Positions 7,721 to 17,160 of a stretch of DNA of 64,000 nt are shown piece after piece. This DNA is from Deltaproteobacteria bacterium (GTDB taxonomy: Bacteria; Lernaellota; Lernaellaia; JACKCT01), in NCBI GenBank assembly GCA_020845895.1, contig JADLEX010000036.1, positions 1 through 64,000 of the forward strand, read 5' to 3'. Below the pieces are notes generated by a model, which had not been told where the DNA came from, did not search any database, and saw only the letters and a program-made list of their open reading frames with translations. Numbering within the stretch: the stretch's first letter is position 1; the number at the start of each line of letters is the position of its first letter. The position numbers and the translations under genes were made by a program.

Positions 7721-9226
7721 ATGCCGATCAACCAGACCCACGAGGACCTACGTCGCCGGGCGCGAAACGTCGGTCTGCGTTACAAGCTCCTCATCAGTCT
7801 GGCGACGCTGTTGATTCTTTTCGTGCTCGTCGAACTGGCGCTGTGCGGCGCGAATCTGATCATCAATCGGATCATCTTCACCTCGCCGACCGCCATCCAC
7901 GCGAGTGTGACCTCCGGCGACGGAACCGATCCGATGGTCATCCTTGCTGTGGGTGATTCGTTCACCTGGGGTGGGCGTGCGCCCGGCGACGAGTCCTATC
8001 CATCACATCTGTTTCGCGAGCTGTCGGAGCGATGCCCCGGGCGTTCGTTCCGCGTCATCAACGGGGGCGCGTGCGAGTCCAACACGCTCGCGATCCGCAG
8101 AAACCTCCCCGCGATGCTGGACAAGCACCGGCCCGACATCGTCCTGCTACTGACGGGTTCCGCGAATCTCTTCAGCCCGTGGGATTACCAATACTGGGCC
8201 GATCCGAGCGCCGTGTCGGCTTCGCGAAGCCGGCTCGGCCATTTGCGGACCGTGAAGATGCTCCGAACGCTGTGGATCAATGGCGTCGGGCACCGACTGA
8301 TGTCGACGGCCATGCCGCTCTACACACGCTCCCGAGCCGGCGAGCGCCTGATGGACGACCTGCGCGAGGGCCGAATCGGCGGAGGCTCGTCGAGCCCGGC
8401 GATCGAGGGGATGTGGCGCGACCACCTCGCGCTCGGGAGCGTACGCGCGCTGGCGGCCGGGGAAGAGGTGTTGAACCGAGGACGGACCGACCGCGAGACG
8501 GAAGCGGCGCTGTGCTCCATGATCCAGATCGCCGCGGACCTCGGCCGTTACGACGACGCCTCCCGGTGGCTCGATCGGTCCGCATCGTCGTTTCCGGATT
8601 CCGACTACAGCGGGAACTGCCGGTCCTACGCGCTGCTGGACCTTTGCGAGCGGTTGATGACCGTGCAGATGCGCCGGCCCGACCTCGCCGTCGGTTTCTG
8701 CCTCGGCGCCCTACATTCCGACCCCTTCGACTACTATCACTACTACCTTCTGGCCAAGGCGCTCCCGCTCCAGAGCGAGGTCTCCGCGGACGACATCGTG
8801 CGTGCGCTGGAGCAGGTCGGTGACGATCACCCCGATATCCGCGAGTTGAAGTTCTACCACGACTATCTCGAGATCTTCCGGAATCAGCAGGATTGGGAAC
8901 GGAAGGCCGGCCGCTGGATCGAGGACGATCTGGAATCCATCGTGGCGCTGTGCCGCGAACGGGATGTGAGGCTCGTGATCGGGAATTACCCGATGGATTA
9001 CCCGCTGGCGAACGGGCTGCTTCGCACTGTCGCCGAACGGCACGACCTCGAATTTGTCGATCATCTGAGCACATTTCAGGGTCTTGAGCCGATCGGCGAC
9101 TTCCTGTTCGACGACGATCACTGCACCGGCAAGGGCCACGCGGTCATGGCGCGAAACGTCTTCGCGGTGCTCGATCAGACCCCGGGGTTTTGCGGCCCAG
9201 TATTGTCCGTTCCTCACGCCCCGTGA
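7721..9226 (+). CDS. Membrane-anchored SGNH/GDSL hydrolase-like protein
   Basis: The protein has 501 residues and one N-terminal membrane helix at about residues 24-48, so the catalytic part should lie outside the inner membrane. Block I is GDSFTWG with nucleophile Ser80. The Gly and Asn blocks are approximated by NGGACESNT and LLLTGSANLF. The C-terminal Asp464-x-x-His467 pair in FDDDHCTGKGH completes a plausible triad. A helical insertion of roughly 200 residues, with TPR-like pairs, sits between the blocks. Related proteins act as esterases or acetyl-transfer partners on polysaccharides. The neighbouring aminotransferase and TPR lipoprotein suggest a common envelope pathway, but this is inference. 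Confidence 0.75.
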   Translation: MPINQTHEDLRRRARNVGLRYKLLISLATLLILFVLVELALCGANLIINRIIFTSPTAIHASVTSGDGTDPMVILAVGDSFTWGGRAPGDESYPSHLFRELSERCPGRSFRVINGGACESNTLAIRRNLPAMLDKHRPDIVLLLTGSANLFSPWDYQYWADPSAVSASRSRLGHLRTVKMLRTLWINGVGHRLMSTAMPLYTRSRAGERLMDDLREGRIGGGSSSPAIEGMWRDHLALGSVRALAAGEEVLNRGRTDRETEAALCSMIQIAADLGRYDDASRWLDRSASSFPDSDYSGNCRSYALLDLCERLMTVQMRRPDLAVGFCLGALHSDPFDYYHYYLLAKALPLQSEVSADDIVRALEQVGDDHPDIRELKFYHDYLEIFRNQQDWERKAGRWIEDDLESIVALCRERDVRLVIGNYPMDYPLANGLLRTVAERHDLEFVDHLSTFQGLEPIGDFLFDDDHCTGKGHAVMARNVFAVLDQTPGFCGPVLSVPHAP

Positions 9227-9302
9227 GCGTGGGTTGCCCCGGACCGTCATTTCGACGACGCTGGCCGCACGTAGCCGGAAAGTTCCCCTTTGAGGCATAA
9301 TT

Positions 9303-9316
9303 GTAATCTCGATTAC
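9303..9316. promoter_or_regulatory. Palindrome upstream of the TPR lipoprotein gene
   Basis: GTAATC-TC-GATTAC is a perfect 14-base palindrome in an AT-rich patch about 120 bases before the likely start. It could be an operator. No factor can be assigned. Confidence 0.3.
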
Positions 9317-9437
9317 TGAATTATACGATGTCGATCTCATACACTGACTCTCAGTCATGCCGATTTACAATCCAGAAACGGCGACACGCCGGCTCGCGCG
9401 GCGGTTGGCGTCGCGCTCGTGCCGTCGTGTCGACGGG

Positions 9438-10784
9438 ATGTCGTTCGGGTGGCTGCGGATTCCGTTGGCGTGCGCGTGTATTCTGTTCGCCGCCTCGGGA
9501 TGTGGTGTCGATGAAAACGGGTTGGTTCCCCTTGGGTCCCAGAGAGTCGTGTCCGACGATCCGAATGAACTCGCGCTTCAGGCGAAACATCTCATGGACC
9601 AGGGACACGCCAACCTGGATTTCGGCACTTACGCCGAAGCGGCGCCCTACCTGCAACGACTGATCGACCTGGAGCCCGCCAACACGCAACGCGTGATCGA
9701 CATGGCGCGCTTTCTGGCCGGGCAGCACAACTTTCACCCCAAGGGGCAGTCGCGCCTGAAGGGGAATCGCGAAGCGATCAAGCTGCTCGAAAAGTCGCTC
9801 AAGACGTTTACTGACGACGCGGACATTCACGCCGAACTGGCGCGCAACCTCGCCCAGGGCGGCATCGACCGCTGCGACGAAGCCATCCCCCATTTCCGCC
9901 GCGCCATCGAGCAGCACCCCAGCGACGGATCACTCCACTCCGACATCGCCGTCTGCGCTTACGGAAAGCAGGACTATGAAACGGCGGTTAAGGAATTCGA
10001 GATCGCGCTCACGATGCTCGATCCCGAGCGCGACGCCTTGGCCCTGTTTCGCGCAAGGGAATTCCTCGGCAAGACGTATCAGGCCCTCGGCCAGTGGAAA
10101 GACGCCGAGCGCGAACTGAAGTCGGCGACCACCGAGTACGAAAAGTGGGTGGCGATTAACGGGAATCCCAATTATTGGGGTTGCCCGTTCCAGTCGCTGG
10201 GAGCGCTTTACACAAAGACCGACCACCGCCGGGCATCGGACGACGCCTACATCAAATCGGCGGATTACCAGCCGCTCAAATGGCAAACGCAGATCAACGC
10301 CTCCATTCGCGCATATCAGTACGGGGACTACGAGCGCGCGCAACAACTGACCGAACGCGCCCTCGCCGCGAATCCCGATCTTCCGGATGTCCGCGTGCTG
10401 CGAGGATTCATTACGCTGGCCCTTCGCGACACGGCCGAGGCGGAGCGCGTCTTTACTTGGCAGAATGACGAGGCGTGGCCACCGTTCAGCCGGCGGTTCG
10501 ACGCCACGTACGGCGCCCGCGTCGGCCTCGCGCATCTGGCCATCGCCGAGCATCGCGAGGACGACGCACTCGAGCTGGTCGAAAAGCTCGTCTCCGGACC
10601 CTACACATGGCAGACGAGGGCGTGGACGTGGTTCGAACACCGCGCACTCTCGAACATCGAGACCTATGATCCCTTTGAAGCCAACGAACTGAACCGGTTT
10701 TTCTACCACATGGCGTGCCTCGCCGGGGCGTGGGCGAACAGCAACAAACGCGAACACGAAAAAGCGCTGCCGTATTACGAGTGA
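9438..10784 (+). CDS. TPR-repeat lipoprotein, N-terminal part (ends at an in-frame TGA)
   Basis: The ATG at 9438 gives a compact lipoprotein signal ending FAASGC; an upstream ATG at 9357 would add 27 basic residues. The mature protein is a string of tetratricopeptide repeats, for example AIKLLEKSLKTFTDDADIHAELA, with W/L/G/Y/A/F/A/Y spacing throughout. The frame stops at TGA 10782-10784 after EKALPYYE, but the same frame continues downstream without any shift as more TPR sequence to 11306. A single C-to-T change (CGA Arg to TGA) explains the break. Whether the truncated protein is stable is unknown. It probably served as an outer-membrane-associated scaffold. Confidence 0.75.
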   Translation: MSFGWLRIPLACACILFAASGCGVDENGLVPLGSQRVVSDDPNELALQAKHLMDQGHANLDFGTYAEAAPYLQRLIDLEPANTQRVIDMARFLAGQHNFHPKGQSRLKGNREAIKLLEKSLKTFTDDADIHAELARNLAQGGIDRCDEAIPHFRRAIEQHPSDGSLHSDIAVCAYGKQDYETAVKEFEIALTMLDPERDALALFRAREFLGKTYQALGQWKDAERELKSATTEYEKWVAINGNPNYWGCPFQSLGALYTKTDHRRASDDAYIKSADYQPLKWQTQINASIRAYQYGDYERAQQLTERALAANPDLPDVRVLRGFITLALRDTAEAERVFTWQNDEAWPPFSRRFDATYGARVGLAHLAIAEHREDDALELVEKLVSGPYTWQTRAWTWFEHRALSNIETYDPFEANELNRFFYHMACLAGAWANSNKREHEKALPYYE

Positions 10785-11306
10785 ATCCTTTCGCAGGATC
10801 GCCGGCATCTTCTCGCGCTGCTCGGCAAGGCGAATGCGCTCAACGGTCTGAAACGCGCGGATGACGCGGAACGGACGTACGCGCAGGTCCTGCGCGTCGA
10901 TCCGGGCAACGCGTTTGCCCTGGCGGAACTTGGCGTGATTCATTACACGCGCGGCGACAACTCCAAGGCCGAGAAGTATTTCAACGAGGCCCTGGCGAGC
11001 GGCGGCGAGACCTATTCGTGCCCCTACGAAGGGCTCGGTCTCGTGTATCTGCGCGCGGGCAAAATCGACCAGGCCGAGGACCTTCTGGAAAAAGCCATCG
11101 AGATGAGCCCCGACCACGAGCACAAAAAATTCAACGCGCTCGCCAAGATTCGCATCCGCGAGGGCAAACTCACCGAGGCCGCCGAACTCCTGCGCCACTC
11201 CATCAAGATCTTTCCGTACGGCGACGAGGCGCCCCGCCTGCTCAAGTCCATCGAGACCTCGTCGGCCACGCGCGTCGATCTCGACGTCGCCGCGAAATCA
11301 CCGTGA
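10785..11306 (+). pseudogene. C-terminal continuation of the TPR lipoprotein after the TGA
   Basis: In the same frame as 9438-10784 the sequence continues directly as ILSQDRRHLLALLGKANAL and then three or four clean TPR units to a stop at 11306. An internal ATG at 10935 could start a 123-residue product, but it falls inside a repeat and has no Shine-Dalgarno. The uninterrupted frame and continuing repeat register show that this is the severed end of the upstream gene. Alternatives are read-through or a sequencing error. Confidence 0.7.
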
Positions 11307-11355
11307 CGGCGCGGAGCGCGTTTCGTCATCTAACCTGAACTCATCCGCATTCTGA

Positions 11356-11384
11356 TTGACACTCCCTGGGCCGCGCCAATAATG
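11356..11384 (+). promoter_or_regulatory. Sigma-70-like promoter candidate
   Basis: TTGACA at 11356-11361 and ATAATG at 11379-11384 are 17 bases apart. They sit about 30 bases before the ATG at 11413, which also has an AGGGAG ribosome site. Confidence 0.45.
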
Positions 11385-11412
11385 GGTCCTTACGGTCCGC
11401 AAGGGAGTATTC

Positions 11413-12390
11413 ATGGACGAAAGTCCGAAGAACGAAGTGCGCCGTCCGCTGTTCGGTCGTCGGCGCGTGGTGGGCGATGGTCTGGCGACGATGCTCGCCG
11501 CGACGATCGTGCCCTCGTTCCTGCAACCCTTCGTGAGCGTGCGCCCGGCGGACCCGACGCCCTCGCCCGCTCCATCACCCACCCCGGGCGACGCGGGGGG
11601 AGTGCAGGGCAAAACGCTCAAGCTGCGTCACGCGGTGTCGCCGGACCAGATCGACGCACGCTTCCGGCCGTTCATCGGCGAGAAGCTCGTTTACGTGGTC
11701 AACTTCATGGGCCTCATCAAAGCCGCGACGGTCGAGGTGACGCTCAAGCAGGGCATCGGCGAGGAGATCATTTCCGAGCTCGAGGCCAAGGCCACGGGCA
11801 TGGTGAGCTGGGCGTCGAAGACGAAGCGCCAGACGATGAAGACGCGCCTGCGCATTATGGACACGGGCGGCGGCAAGACACGCCTCGTTCCCCTGTCGTT
11901 TTCGCGCGAATCCGAACGCCCCGACCGCAAGTACCGGTCGCTGCAGCAGTTCGACTACCGGCGCGGCTACTGGTACGTGACGATCGAGATCAACGGCAAG
12001 CGCAAATCGCGCAAGCGCAAGAAGATCCCAACCGGCGTGTTTTACGAGGACTTCGTCGGATTCGCGTACAACCTGCGCGCCGGCGTTTACGGCGCCGCGA
12101 ATCCCGGCGACGTCATCAAAATCGAGGGCATCCCGTACAAGGACGTCTCGACGTACACGATCCGAGTGGCGAATCAGAAGGAATGGGACGACGAAGCCAA
12201 GTGGATCGGAGATGTGCCCGGCGCGAAAAAACTCGGCCTCGTCGAGATCAAGCAGGAGATCTTCGGATTCAAACCCGGGCTCGCCAAGGTACTGATCGAC
12301 GACAAGTTGGTCCCCGTGGCGGCCAAGGTCTCCGACGTCGTGTCGTACGGCGACGTCTCGACGCGCCTGGTGGAGCGCAAGAAAGCGTGA
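11413..12390 (+). CDS. DUF3108-like exported protein
   Basis: The protein has 325 residues. An N-terminal hydrophobic stretch (ATMLAATIVPSFLQPF) preceded by FGRRR looks like a signal or anchor and is followed by a Pro/Ser/Thr linker. From about residue 90, FIGEKLVYVVNFMGLIKAA matches the opening of DUF3108, a periplasmic beta-rich family that begins with a GE-x-L-x-Y pattern. The remainder, with its basic KRKSRKRKK turn and a GIPYKDVSTYTIRV hairpin, fits the same beta sandwich. Function unknown. A promoter lies just upstream and the PHP gene follows within 35 bases. Confidence 0.65.
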   Translation: MDESPKNEVRRPLFGRRRVVGDGLATMLAATIVPSFLQPFVSVRPADPTPSPAPSPTPGDAGGVQGKTLKLRHAVSPDQIDARFRPFIGEKLVYVVNFMGLIKAATVEVTLKQGIGEEIISELEAKATGMVSWASKTKRQTMKTRLRIMDTGGGKTRLVPLSFSRESERPDRKYRSLQQFDYRRGYWYVTIEINGKRKSRKRKKIPTGVFYEDFVGFAYNLRAGVYGAANPGDVIKIEGIPYKDVSTYTIRVANQKEWDDEAKWIGDVPGAKKLGLVEIKQEIFGFKPGLAKVLIDDKLVPVAAKVSDVVSYGDVSTRLVERKKA

Positions 12391-12424
12391 GGCGTGCCGC
12401 CGTCGCGGCGATCGGAGTCCGGCC

Positions 12425-13294
12425 ATGTGTCCACACTCCTCGCATCCCGCCGGTCCAAAACCTCCGGAGCCGTTTGTCGAACGCCGCCATGCGCCCGTCG
12501 GTCCCACGGCTCTTTCCGTGGACATGCACATCCACACCAATTTTTCCGACGCGCCCAAATGCACGCTCGACGCCATTACCGAGCGTTGCCGCGAAACCGG
12601 CGTTGGGATTGCCGTGTGCGATCACAACGAAATCCGCGGCGCCATGGGGCTGATCGAACGGGGCGAGGTCCTGTGCGTGCCCGCGCTCGAAGTCGGTTCG
12701 CGCGAGAAGCTGGAGTTTCTGGCCTACTTCGAAGACCCGGCAAAGCTGGAGAGGTTCTACAGCCGGGAGGTCGAGCCCTACAAACGCGCGCGGTTCTTCA
12801 CCAAGCTCGACCGGTCGTTCACGCACCTGATTCCCGCGGCCAAGGAGTCCGGCGCGCTCGTGTGCCTTCCGCATCCGTTCGGCCCTTCGTACAAAAACGT
12901 GAACCACGGGCGCGAACGCAAGGCCGCGCTCTTCGACCCGCACATGTTCCGCCATGTGGACCTGATCGAGGTCATCAACGGCCATATGCGCGACCACCGC
13001 AACTTCAAGGCGTACATGCTCTCGGAGGTGTTCGAGAAGAACGTCACGGCAGGGTCCGACGCGCACCTGCCCAAGGACATCGGCACGATCTACCTGCGCT
13101 TCGACCGCGCGATGGACCGCAAGGGCGTGTACGACCTGCTGCACTTCCCCATCAAGGTCGGCATGACGACAACCTATCGCTTCAGCAATTTCGCGCGCAC
13201 GGCGGCGGGGGTGATTCCCAAACACCTGCAACTGTTCATATCGAAAAAGAGACAGCGTGAATGGGTCATGAAGTACGACGGCGGCGGGACCTGA
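12425..13294 (+). CDS. PHP-domain metal-dependent phosphoesterase
   Basis: The protein has 289 residues with a complete set of PHP metal ligands in order: His35 and His37 (DMHIHTNFSD), Asp66-His67 (CDHNEI), Glu89 (PALEV), His150 (LPHPFG), and Asp212/His214 (GSDAH). Stand-alone PHP proteins of this length hydrolyse phosphate esters such as histidinol phosphate, 3',5'-bisphosphates or 5' ends of oligonucleotides. The ligand set alone does not select among them. It follows the DUF3108-like gene closely and converges with the sugar transferase gene at 13326. Confidence 0.85.
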   Translation: MCPHSSHPAGPKPPEPFVERRHAPVGPTALSVDMHIHTNFSDAPKCTLDAITERCRETGVGIAVCDHNEIRGAMGLIERGEVLCVPALEVGSREKLEFLAYFEDPAKLERFYSREVEPYKRARFFTKLDRSFTHLIPAAKESGALVCLPHPFGPSYKNVNHGRERKAALFDPHMFRHVDLIEVINGHMRDHRNFKAYMLSEVFEKNVTAGSDAHLPKDIGTIYLRFDRAMDRKGVYDLLHFPIKVGMTTTYRFSNFARTAAGVIPKHLQLFISKKRQREWVMKYDGGGT

Positions 13295-13325
13295 GGCGCG
13301 CCGAGCGCGATCACCGGCCGCCCGC

Positions 13326-14702
13326 TCAGTGGACCTTCATCTTCCCCAGCACCACGCCGACGGTCTCGAACAGAATCTTGATGTCGAAGCCCATCGACAT
13401 GTTCTTGATGTAGTACAGGTCGAGCTGGAGTTTTTCCTTCGAGTCCTCGAGGCTGGCCCCATACGGGAAACGCACCTGTGCCCAACCCGTGATGCCCGGC
13501 TTGACCACGTGGCGCTGCGAATAAAACGGAATGGTCCGCGCGAGCTGCTGAACGAAGAACGGGCGCTCGGGGCGCGGGCCGACGAAGCTCATTTCGCCGC
13601 GCAGCACGTTGATGATCTGCGGGACTTCGTCGATGCGAAACCGCCGGATCACGCGCCCGATGCCCGTGACGCGCGGGTCGTTTTCCTGCGCGAACTGCGG
13701 GCCGTCGACCTCGGAATCGGTGCGCATCGAACGGAACTTGAGGAGTTGGAACGTCGCTCCGCGCAGCCCCACGCGCTCCTGGCGGTAGAAGATCGGCCCC
13801 GGGCTCGTGACGCGGATCAGGAAGGTGACGACGGCGCAGATCGGCGCGGTGCCGACGAGCAGGCCGAGCGATGTGACGACATCGAAGACGCGTTTGGCGA
13901 CCTGCGTCATGCGGCTGACGACGAAGCCCTCCGAAAATATGAACCAGCTCGCGCGCAGACCCTCGATGACGATCTTGCCGCGAAACTGTTCGTGGAAGAG
14001 CGTGCTCTCGACGATCCGCACGCCCATGACCTTCGCCTCGAGCAGCAGGTCGAAGGGCAGGTTACCGCGCGCCTCGTCGAGCGCCACGATGATCTGGTCG
14101 ACGTCGCGCGACCGGCAGATGGCGACCAGTTCGTCCGTGCCGCCCAGCACGTGCGCGCCGTGCTTGAATTCGCGGCCGAGCAGCTCCCGTTTGTTGCTCA
14201 CGATCCCCGCGACGCGGTAGCCCGAGTTGCGGTAACCCGCGATTTCGTCGAGCACCACCTCGGCGTTCCGGCCGTCGCCGAGCACCAGCACGATCTTCGC
14301 AAAACGCACGTCGGTGGAGAACACGCCCCATAAGAGGCGGTATGCGGTGGTCAGCACCATCGTCAGGGAGATTGTGAGCGCTAAAATGCCGCGCCCGATC
14401 ACGAGATCCTCGAACAAGAAGTAAATGAGGGTCAGAACGATCAGCGCGACCGCGTGCGTGATGAGCAGGCGCAGCACGAACTCGCGCAGGGAAAGATGCA
14501 ACGTGATTTCGTAGAGATTGAAGTAGTGGAAGGTGAATTTGATGACGGCGAAAAGCAGCAGGACGGGCCCGGCGTCCTGGGCGATCGACATCGGGAAGGG
14601 CTCGATGAGGAACCGGATGTAGCAGGCCCCGGCGATGGCCGCCAGGATCAGCAGGTCCTGAAAAAAGCCGAACAAAAACGCCCGGCTGCCCTGTCCGGTC
14701 AC
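13326..14702 (-). CDS. Polyprenyl-phosphate hexose-1-phosphate transferase (WbaP/PssY-like)
   Basis: This is an inner-membrane initiating enzyme for exopolysaccharide or O-antigen synthesis, moving a sugar phosphate onto undecaprenyl phosphate. There are four or five N-terminal helices, a central CoA-binding/Rossmann-like domain (VLVLGDGRNAEVVLDEIAGY), then a membrane hairpin and the catalytic domain. That domain has KRVFDVVTSL, LLKFRSMRTD, the RRFRIDEVPQ motif, SFVGPRPERP and KPGITGWAQVR, all diagnostic. The preferred GTG start at 14702 has GAGAGG 8 bases upstream; a TTG at 14741 extends the frame. The three GT-C-like proteins at 14892-22591 and the GT2 at 40182 could act on the same glycan, but the sugar is not deducible. 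Confidence 0.9.
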   Translation of the reverse strand: MTGQGSRAFLFGFFQDLLILAAIAGACYIRFLIEPFPMSIAQDAGPVLLLFAVIKFTFHYFNLYEITLHLSLREFVLRLLITHAVALIVLTLIYFLFEDLVIGRGILALTISLTMVLTTAYRLLWGVFSTDVRFAKIVLVLGDGRNAEVVLDEIAGYRNSGYRVAGIVSNKRELLGREFKHGAHVLGGTDELVAICRSRDVDQIIVALDEARGNLPFDLLLEAKVMGVRIVESTLFHEQFRGKIVIEGLRASWFIFSEGFVVSRMTQVAKRVFDVVTSLGLLVGTAPICAVVTFLIRVTSPGPIFYRQERVGLRGATFQLLKFRSMRTDSEVDGPQFAQENDPRVTGIGRVIRRFRIDEVPQIINVLRGEMSFVGPRPERPFFVQQLARTIPFYSQRHVVKPGITGWAQVRFPYGASLEDSKEKLQLDLYYIKNMSMGFDIKILFETVGVVLGKMKVH

Positions 14703-14891
14703 GGGGCCACCTCTCGCATCCCGAGAAAAATTCCTTCGCAAAAAACGGTCAAAGACGCGGGCGGATTATGGGCGACGCGCCGCGAAGCGTCAATTGCGTG
14801 GCCGACATTCGCGCGCGGAAATTCCGCTGAAATCCCCGTGCGTTAACTCTCGCCGTCAATCCGTTGCGAAAATTTCACGCCGGCGCGGCGC

Positions 14892-16661
14892 TCACTCCTC
14901 CGGCCCGAAGCGGCCGATCGTCGAGTGTAGGCGGATGATCGGCGCTTCGAGGAACCACGCGTGCGGCGAACCGACCGGCGCGGACTGCGCGGCCACGCGC
15001 GGCACCCACCCGGCCACGGCGCTCTCACCGCCGATCGGGAATGGCTCGATCCGGTACCCGCTCGCGTCCATCACCTTTTCCGCGATGCGAAGACGCTCAC
15101 GGATCGCCGGCGTCATGTCCACGAGACGCTCGTGCGCGTCGGCCCAGCCGATGAACATCATCGCGTCCGTCACCTCGAGCCGCGTCACGGCCCCGAGCTT
15201 TCCGACGATCGCGCCCGGCTCGTCCGGAAACATCATTCCGCCGATCACGAGCGACCAGCGCGTCTGGTGCGTGAGGTCGTAACGATAGACGAAGTCCAGG
15301 TGCCCGGCGAGCAGCACCGTGCGGTCGATGCCGTCATCCACGAGGTAGATATCCGTCTCGTCCTTCATGTCGCCGTAATGGCGCGCCAGTTCGTCGCCGA
15401 TCGCCGCGATGCGCCGCCCGCGTTCGACCGGCACGCGCGAGCGGTGCGTGTCGACGATGGACCAGAAGACGGTCATGGCGATGAGCACGGCGGCGAGCGT
15501 CACGCGCGAGTTGATGGCCCGAAAGACGTCGCCGAAAATCAGCGCGGCGCAGACCGCCGGGGCGAGATAGGCCACGGCGAGCGTCGGCATGGGCTGCGCG
15601 GGATCGGCGAACTCGGCCGCCGACATGGCCACGGCCACGGCGAACAGGCCCAGGTTCGCGAGGCGCCTGGGGTCTTCGAGCGACCGGTACACCCCGGCGA
15701 TGTACACGCAGCTCCCCAACACCACGGCGACCAGCGAGGTCCACGCGCCATCGAGATCCGGCGCCACGGTGCCCTTGAAGGCATACAGGTAGGCGCGTAC
15801 GAACTGGCCGAATCCCGGCGTGACGGCGGCCTCCCATCCGTTGGTGGGCAGGCGCGAAAGGGCGAGGGCGAGGTTGAATGAGACGGCGGGAATGGCGACG
15901 ATCGCGAGCGCGCCGGCCCGGCCGAGCATCCGCAGGGGCGGGCCGTCGCGGCGGCAGACGATCTCGACGGCGGCCATGAGCGCGAAGGCGAAGATGCCGA
16001 TACCGTCGCACGAGACGGCGAGGAAGCCCAGCAGGGCCGCGCCGATCAGACGCGCCGATCCCCCCAGCACGACAAAACGGCGGTACATGAAACCGGCCTG
16101 CAGCGCCCAGAACATGGCGAGCAGTGCCGGGCCGTTCGCGAGCGCGCCGTGGATGTCGCCGAGCGCGGGGAAGAGCGCGAAGACGAGCCCCGCCCATGCC
16201 GCCCGCCGGTCGCGGTACATGGCGGCGGCGAGCGAACCGACGCTCCACGCGCACAGCACGTGCAGCAGCACCGCGAGGCCGAACTGCGCCGAAGGATCGG
16301 GGCCGAACACGAGGATCGCGAACACGTGGTAGATCCACACGCCCGGCAGGAAGGTGCCCGAGGTGGCGAGGGCCGGGGCGGCGATCATCATCGCCGTTTC
16401 GCTGTAATGCGGAAACCAGTCGGCGAGAAAGCGCGCGGCGTTGGCGCGCACGATGTCCATCTCGTCTTGAAAATGGCTGTCGGGCGCGAATCTGAATGTC
16501 CACAGGGCGACGACGGCGATGACGAGGGCCACGGCAATCGAAATGCCGTCGGGGGGACGTTCCGTGGAAACGTTCACCGTCATCGGCGCGGGCGCCAAGG
16601 GGGCTCCGGCCCGTTCCTCAGCGTCGGTTTGCACGGCTTCGCCTGGCAACGAGGTGCTCAT
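14892..16661 (-). CDS. Multi-spanning GT-C-like membrane protein
   Basis: The protein has up to 589 residues and about 10-11 membrane helices. An N-terminal luminal loop carries HFQDEMDIVRANA, where the acidic DE resembles the catalytic loop of GT-C (PMT/ArnT-like) glycosyltransferases. The C-terminal 190 residues form a soluble alpha/beta region (GDMKDETDIYLVDDG). It reads downstream of the DUF721 gene, overlapping its end by 44 bases if the ATG at 16661 is used; an ATG at 16583 avoids most of the overlap and is a reasonable alternative. The acceptor and sugar are unknown. Confidence 0.65.
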   Translation of the reverse strand: MSTSLPGEAVQTDAEERAGAPLAPAPMTVNVSTERPPDGISIAVALVIAVVALWTFRFAPDSHFQDEMDIVRANAARFLADWFPHYSETAMMIAAPALATSGTFLPGVWIYHVFAILVFGPDPSAQFGLAVLLHVLCAWSVGSLAAAMYRDRRAAWAGLVFALFPALGDIHGALANGPALLAMFWALQAGFMYRRFVVLGGSARLIGAALLGFLAVSCDGIGIFAFALMAAVEIVCRRDGPPLRMLGRAGALAIVAIPAVSFNLALALSRLPTNGWEAAVTPGFGQFVRAYLYAFKGTVAPDLDGAWTSLVAVVLGSCVYIAGVYRSLEDPRRLANLGLFAVAVAMSAAEFADPAQPMPTLAVAYLAPAVCAALIFGDVFRAINSRVTLAAVLIAMTVFWSIVDTHRSRVPVERGRRIAAIGDELARHYGDMKDETDIYLVDDGIDRTVLLAGHLDFVYRYDLTHQTRWSLVIGGMMFPDEPGAIVGKLGAVTRLEVTDAMMFIGWADAHERLVDMTPAIRERLRIAEKVMDASGYRIEPFPIGGESAVAGWVPRVAAQSAPVGSPHAWFLEAPIIRLHSTIGRFGPEE

Positions 16662-17085
16662 ACAGCGAACGCAGGTCCTCTCGCAGTTCGGGTTTGTCGG
16701 CGAGACCTGGGCGATCGAGCACCCGGGCGAGCCGCGCCTCGTCCTCCACGGTCAGAGGAACACGCTCGATGACGGCCCGCCGCGGCGCGCGACGCGACCC
16801 GACGACGAAGCGGATTCGGCGCACGATGCCCGGGCCGAGCATCTCGGCGATGCGGTCCACGAACGGCTCTTCCAAATACTTCAGCTTGTCGGCCCAGGTC
16901 GAATCCTCGCATTCCACGAGCAGCGTGCCGCCGCGCAGGGAACACGGCCGGCACATGCGCGCGTTCGATTCGCCGACGATGCGCGGCCAGTCGCCGAACA
17001 GGCGCAGCCGTCGATGCAGACGCCCGAGACGCAGCGACTTGAGGGCATCCTCGAACACGCGCTCGATGGGCCACGGATCGGCCAT
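16618..17085 (-). CDS. DUF721 / DciA-like protein
   Basis: The ATG at 17085 gives 155 residues. An upstream in-frame start at 17130 would lie inside the terminator hairpin at 17115-17141, which argues against it. The sequence has the DUF721 pattern: FEDALKSL, then FGDWPRIVGESNARMCRP, and a beta hairpin GGTLLVECEDSTWADKLKYL. DUF721 proteins include DciA, the bacterial replicative-helicase loader. The W-P-x-IVG and WA-x-x-L features are present, so a DnaB-loading role is possible, though many paralogues exist. It is followed by the GT-C-like gene on the same strand with an overlap. Confidence 0.75.
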   Translation of the reverse strand: MADPWPIERVFEDALKSLRLGRLHRRLRLFGDWPRIVGESNARMCRPCSLRGGTLLVECEDSTWADKLKYLEEPFVDRIAEMLGPGIVRRIRFVVGSRRAPRRAVIERVPLTVEDEARLARVLDRPGLADKPELREDLRSLYEHLVARRSRANRR

Positions 17086-17114
17086 CCCGGTCCTCGCCGC
17101 CTTCACGGCGGCGC

Positions 17115-17141
17115 AAAAAGGGCGCGACATCCGCCGCGCCC
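17115..17141 (-). terminator. Rho-independent terminator
   Basis: On the minus strand, arms of seven pairs (17135-17141 and 17120-17126) around an 8-base loop are followed directly by five T residues (17119-17115). It lies just after the stop of the gene at 17161-17457 and ahead of the DUF721 start. Confidence 0.75.
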
Positions 17142-17160
17142 CGTGTGTGCGAATCTCGGA

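Noticed and set aside
10782..10784. TGA as a selenocysteine codon
   Set aside because: The position falls in a TPR helix with no redox motif, and I see no hairpin resembling a SECIS element just downstream. A CGA to TGA mutation is simpler.
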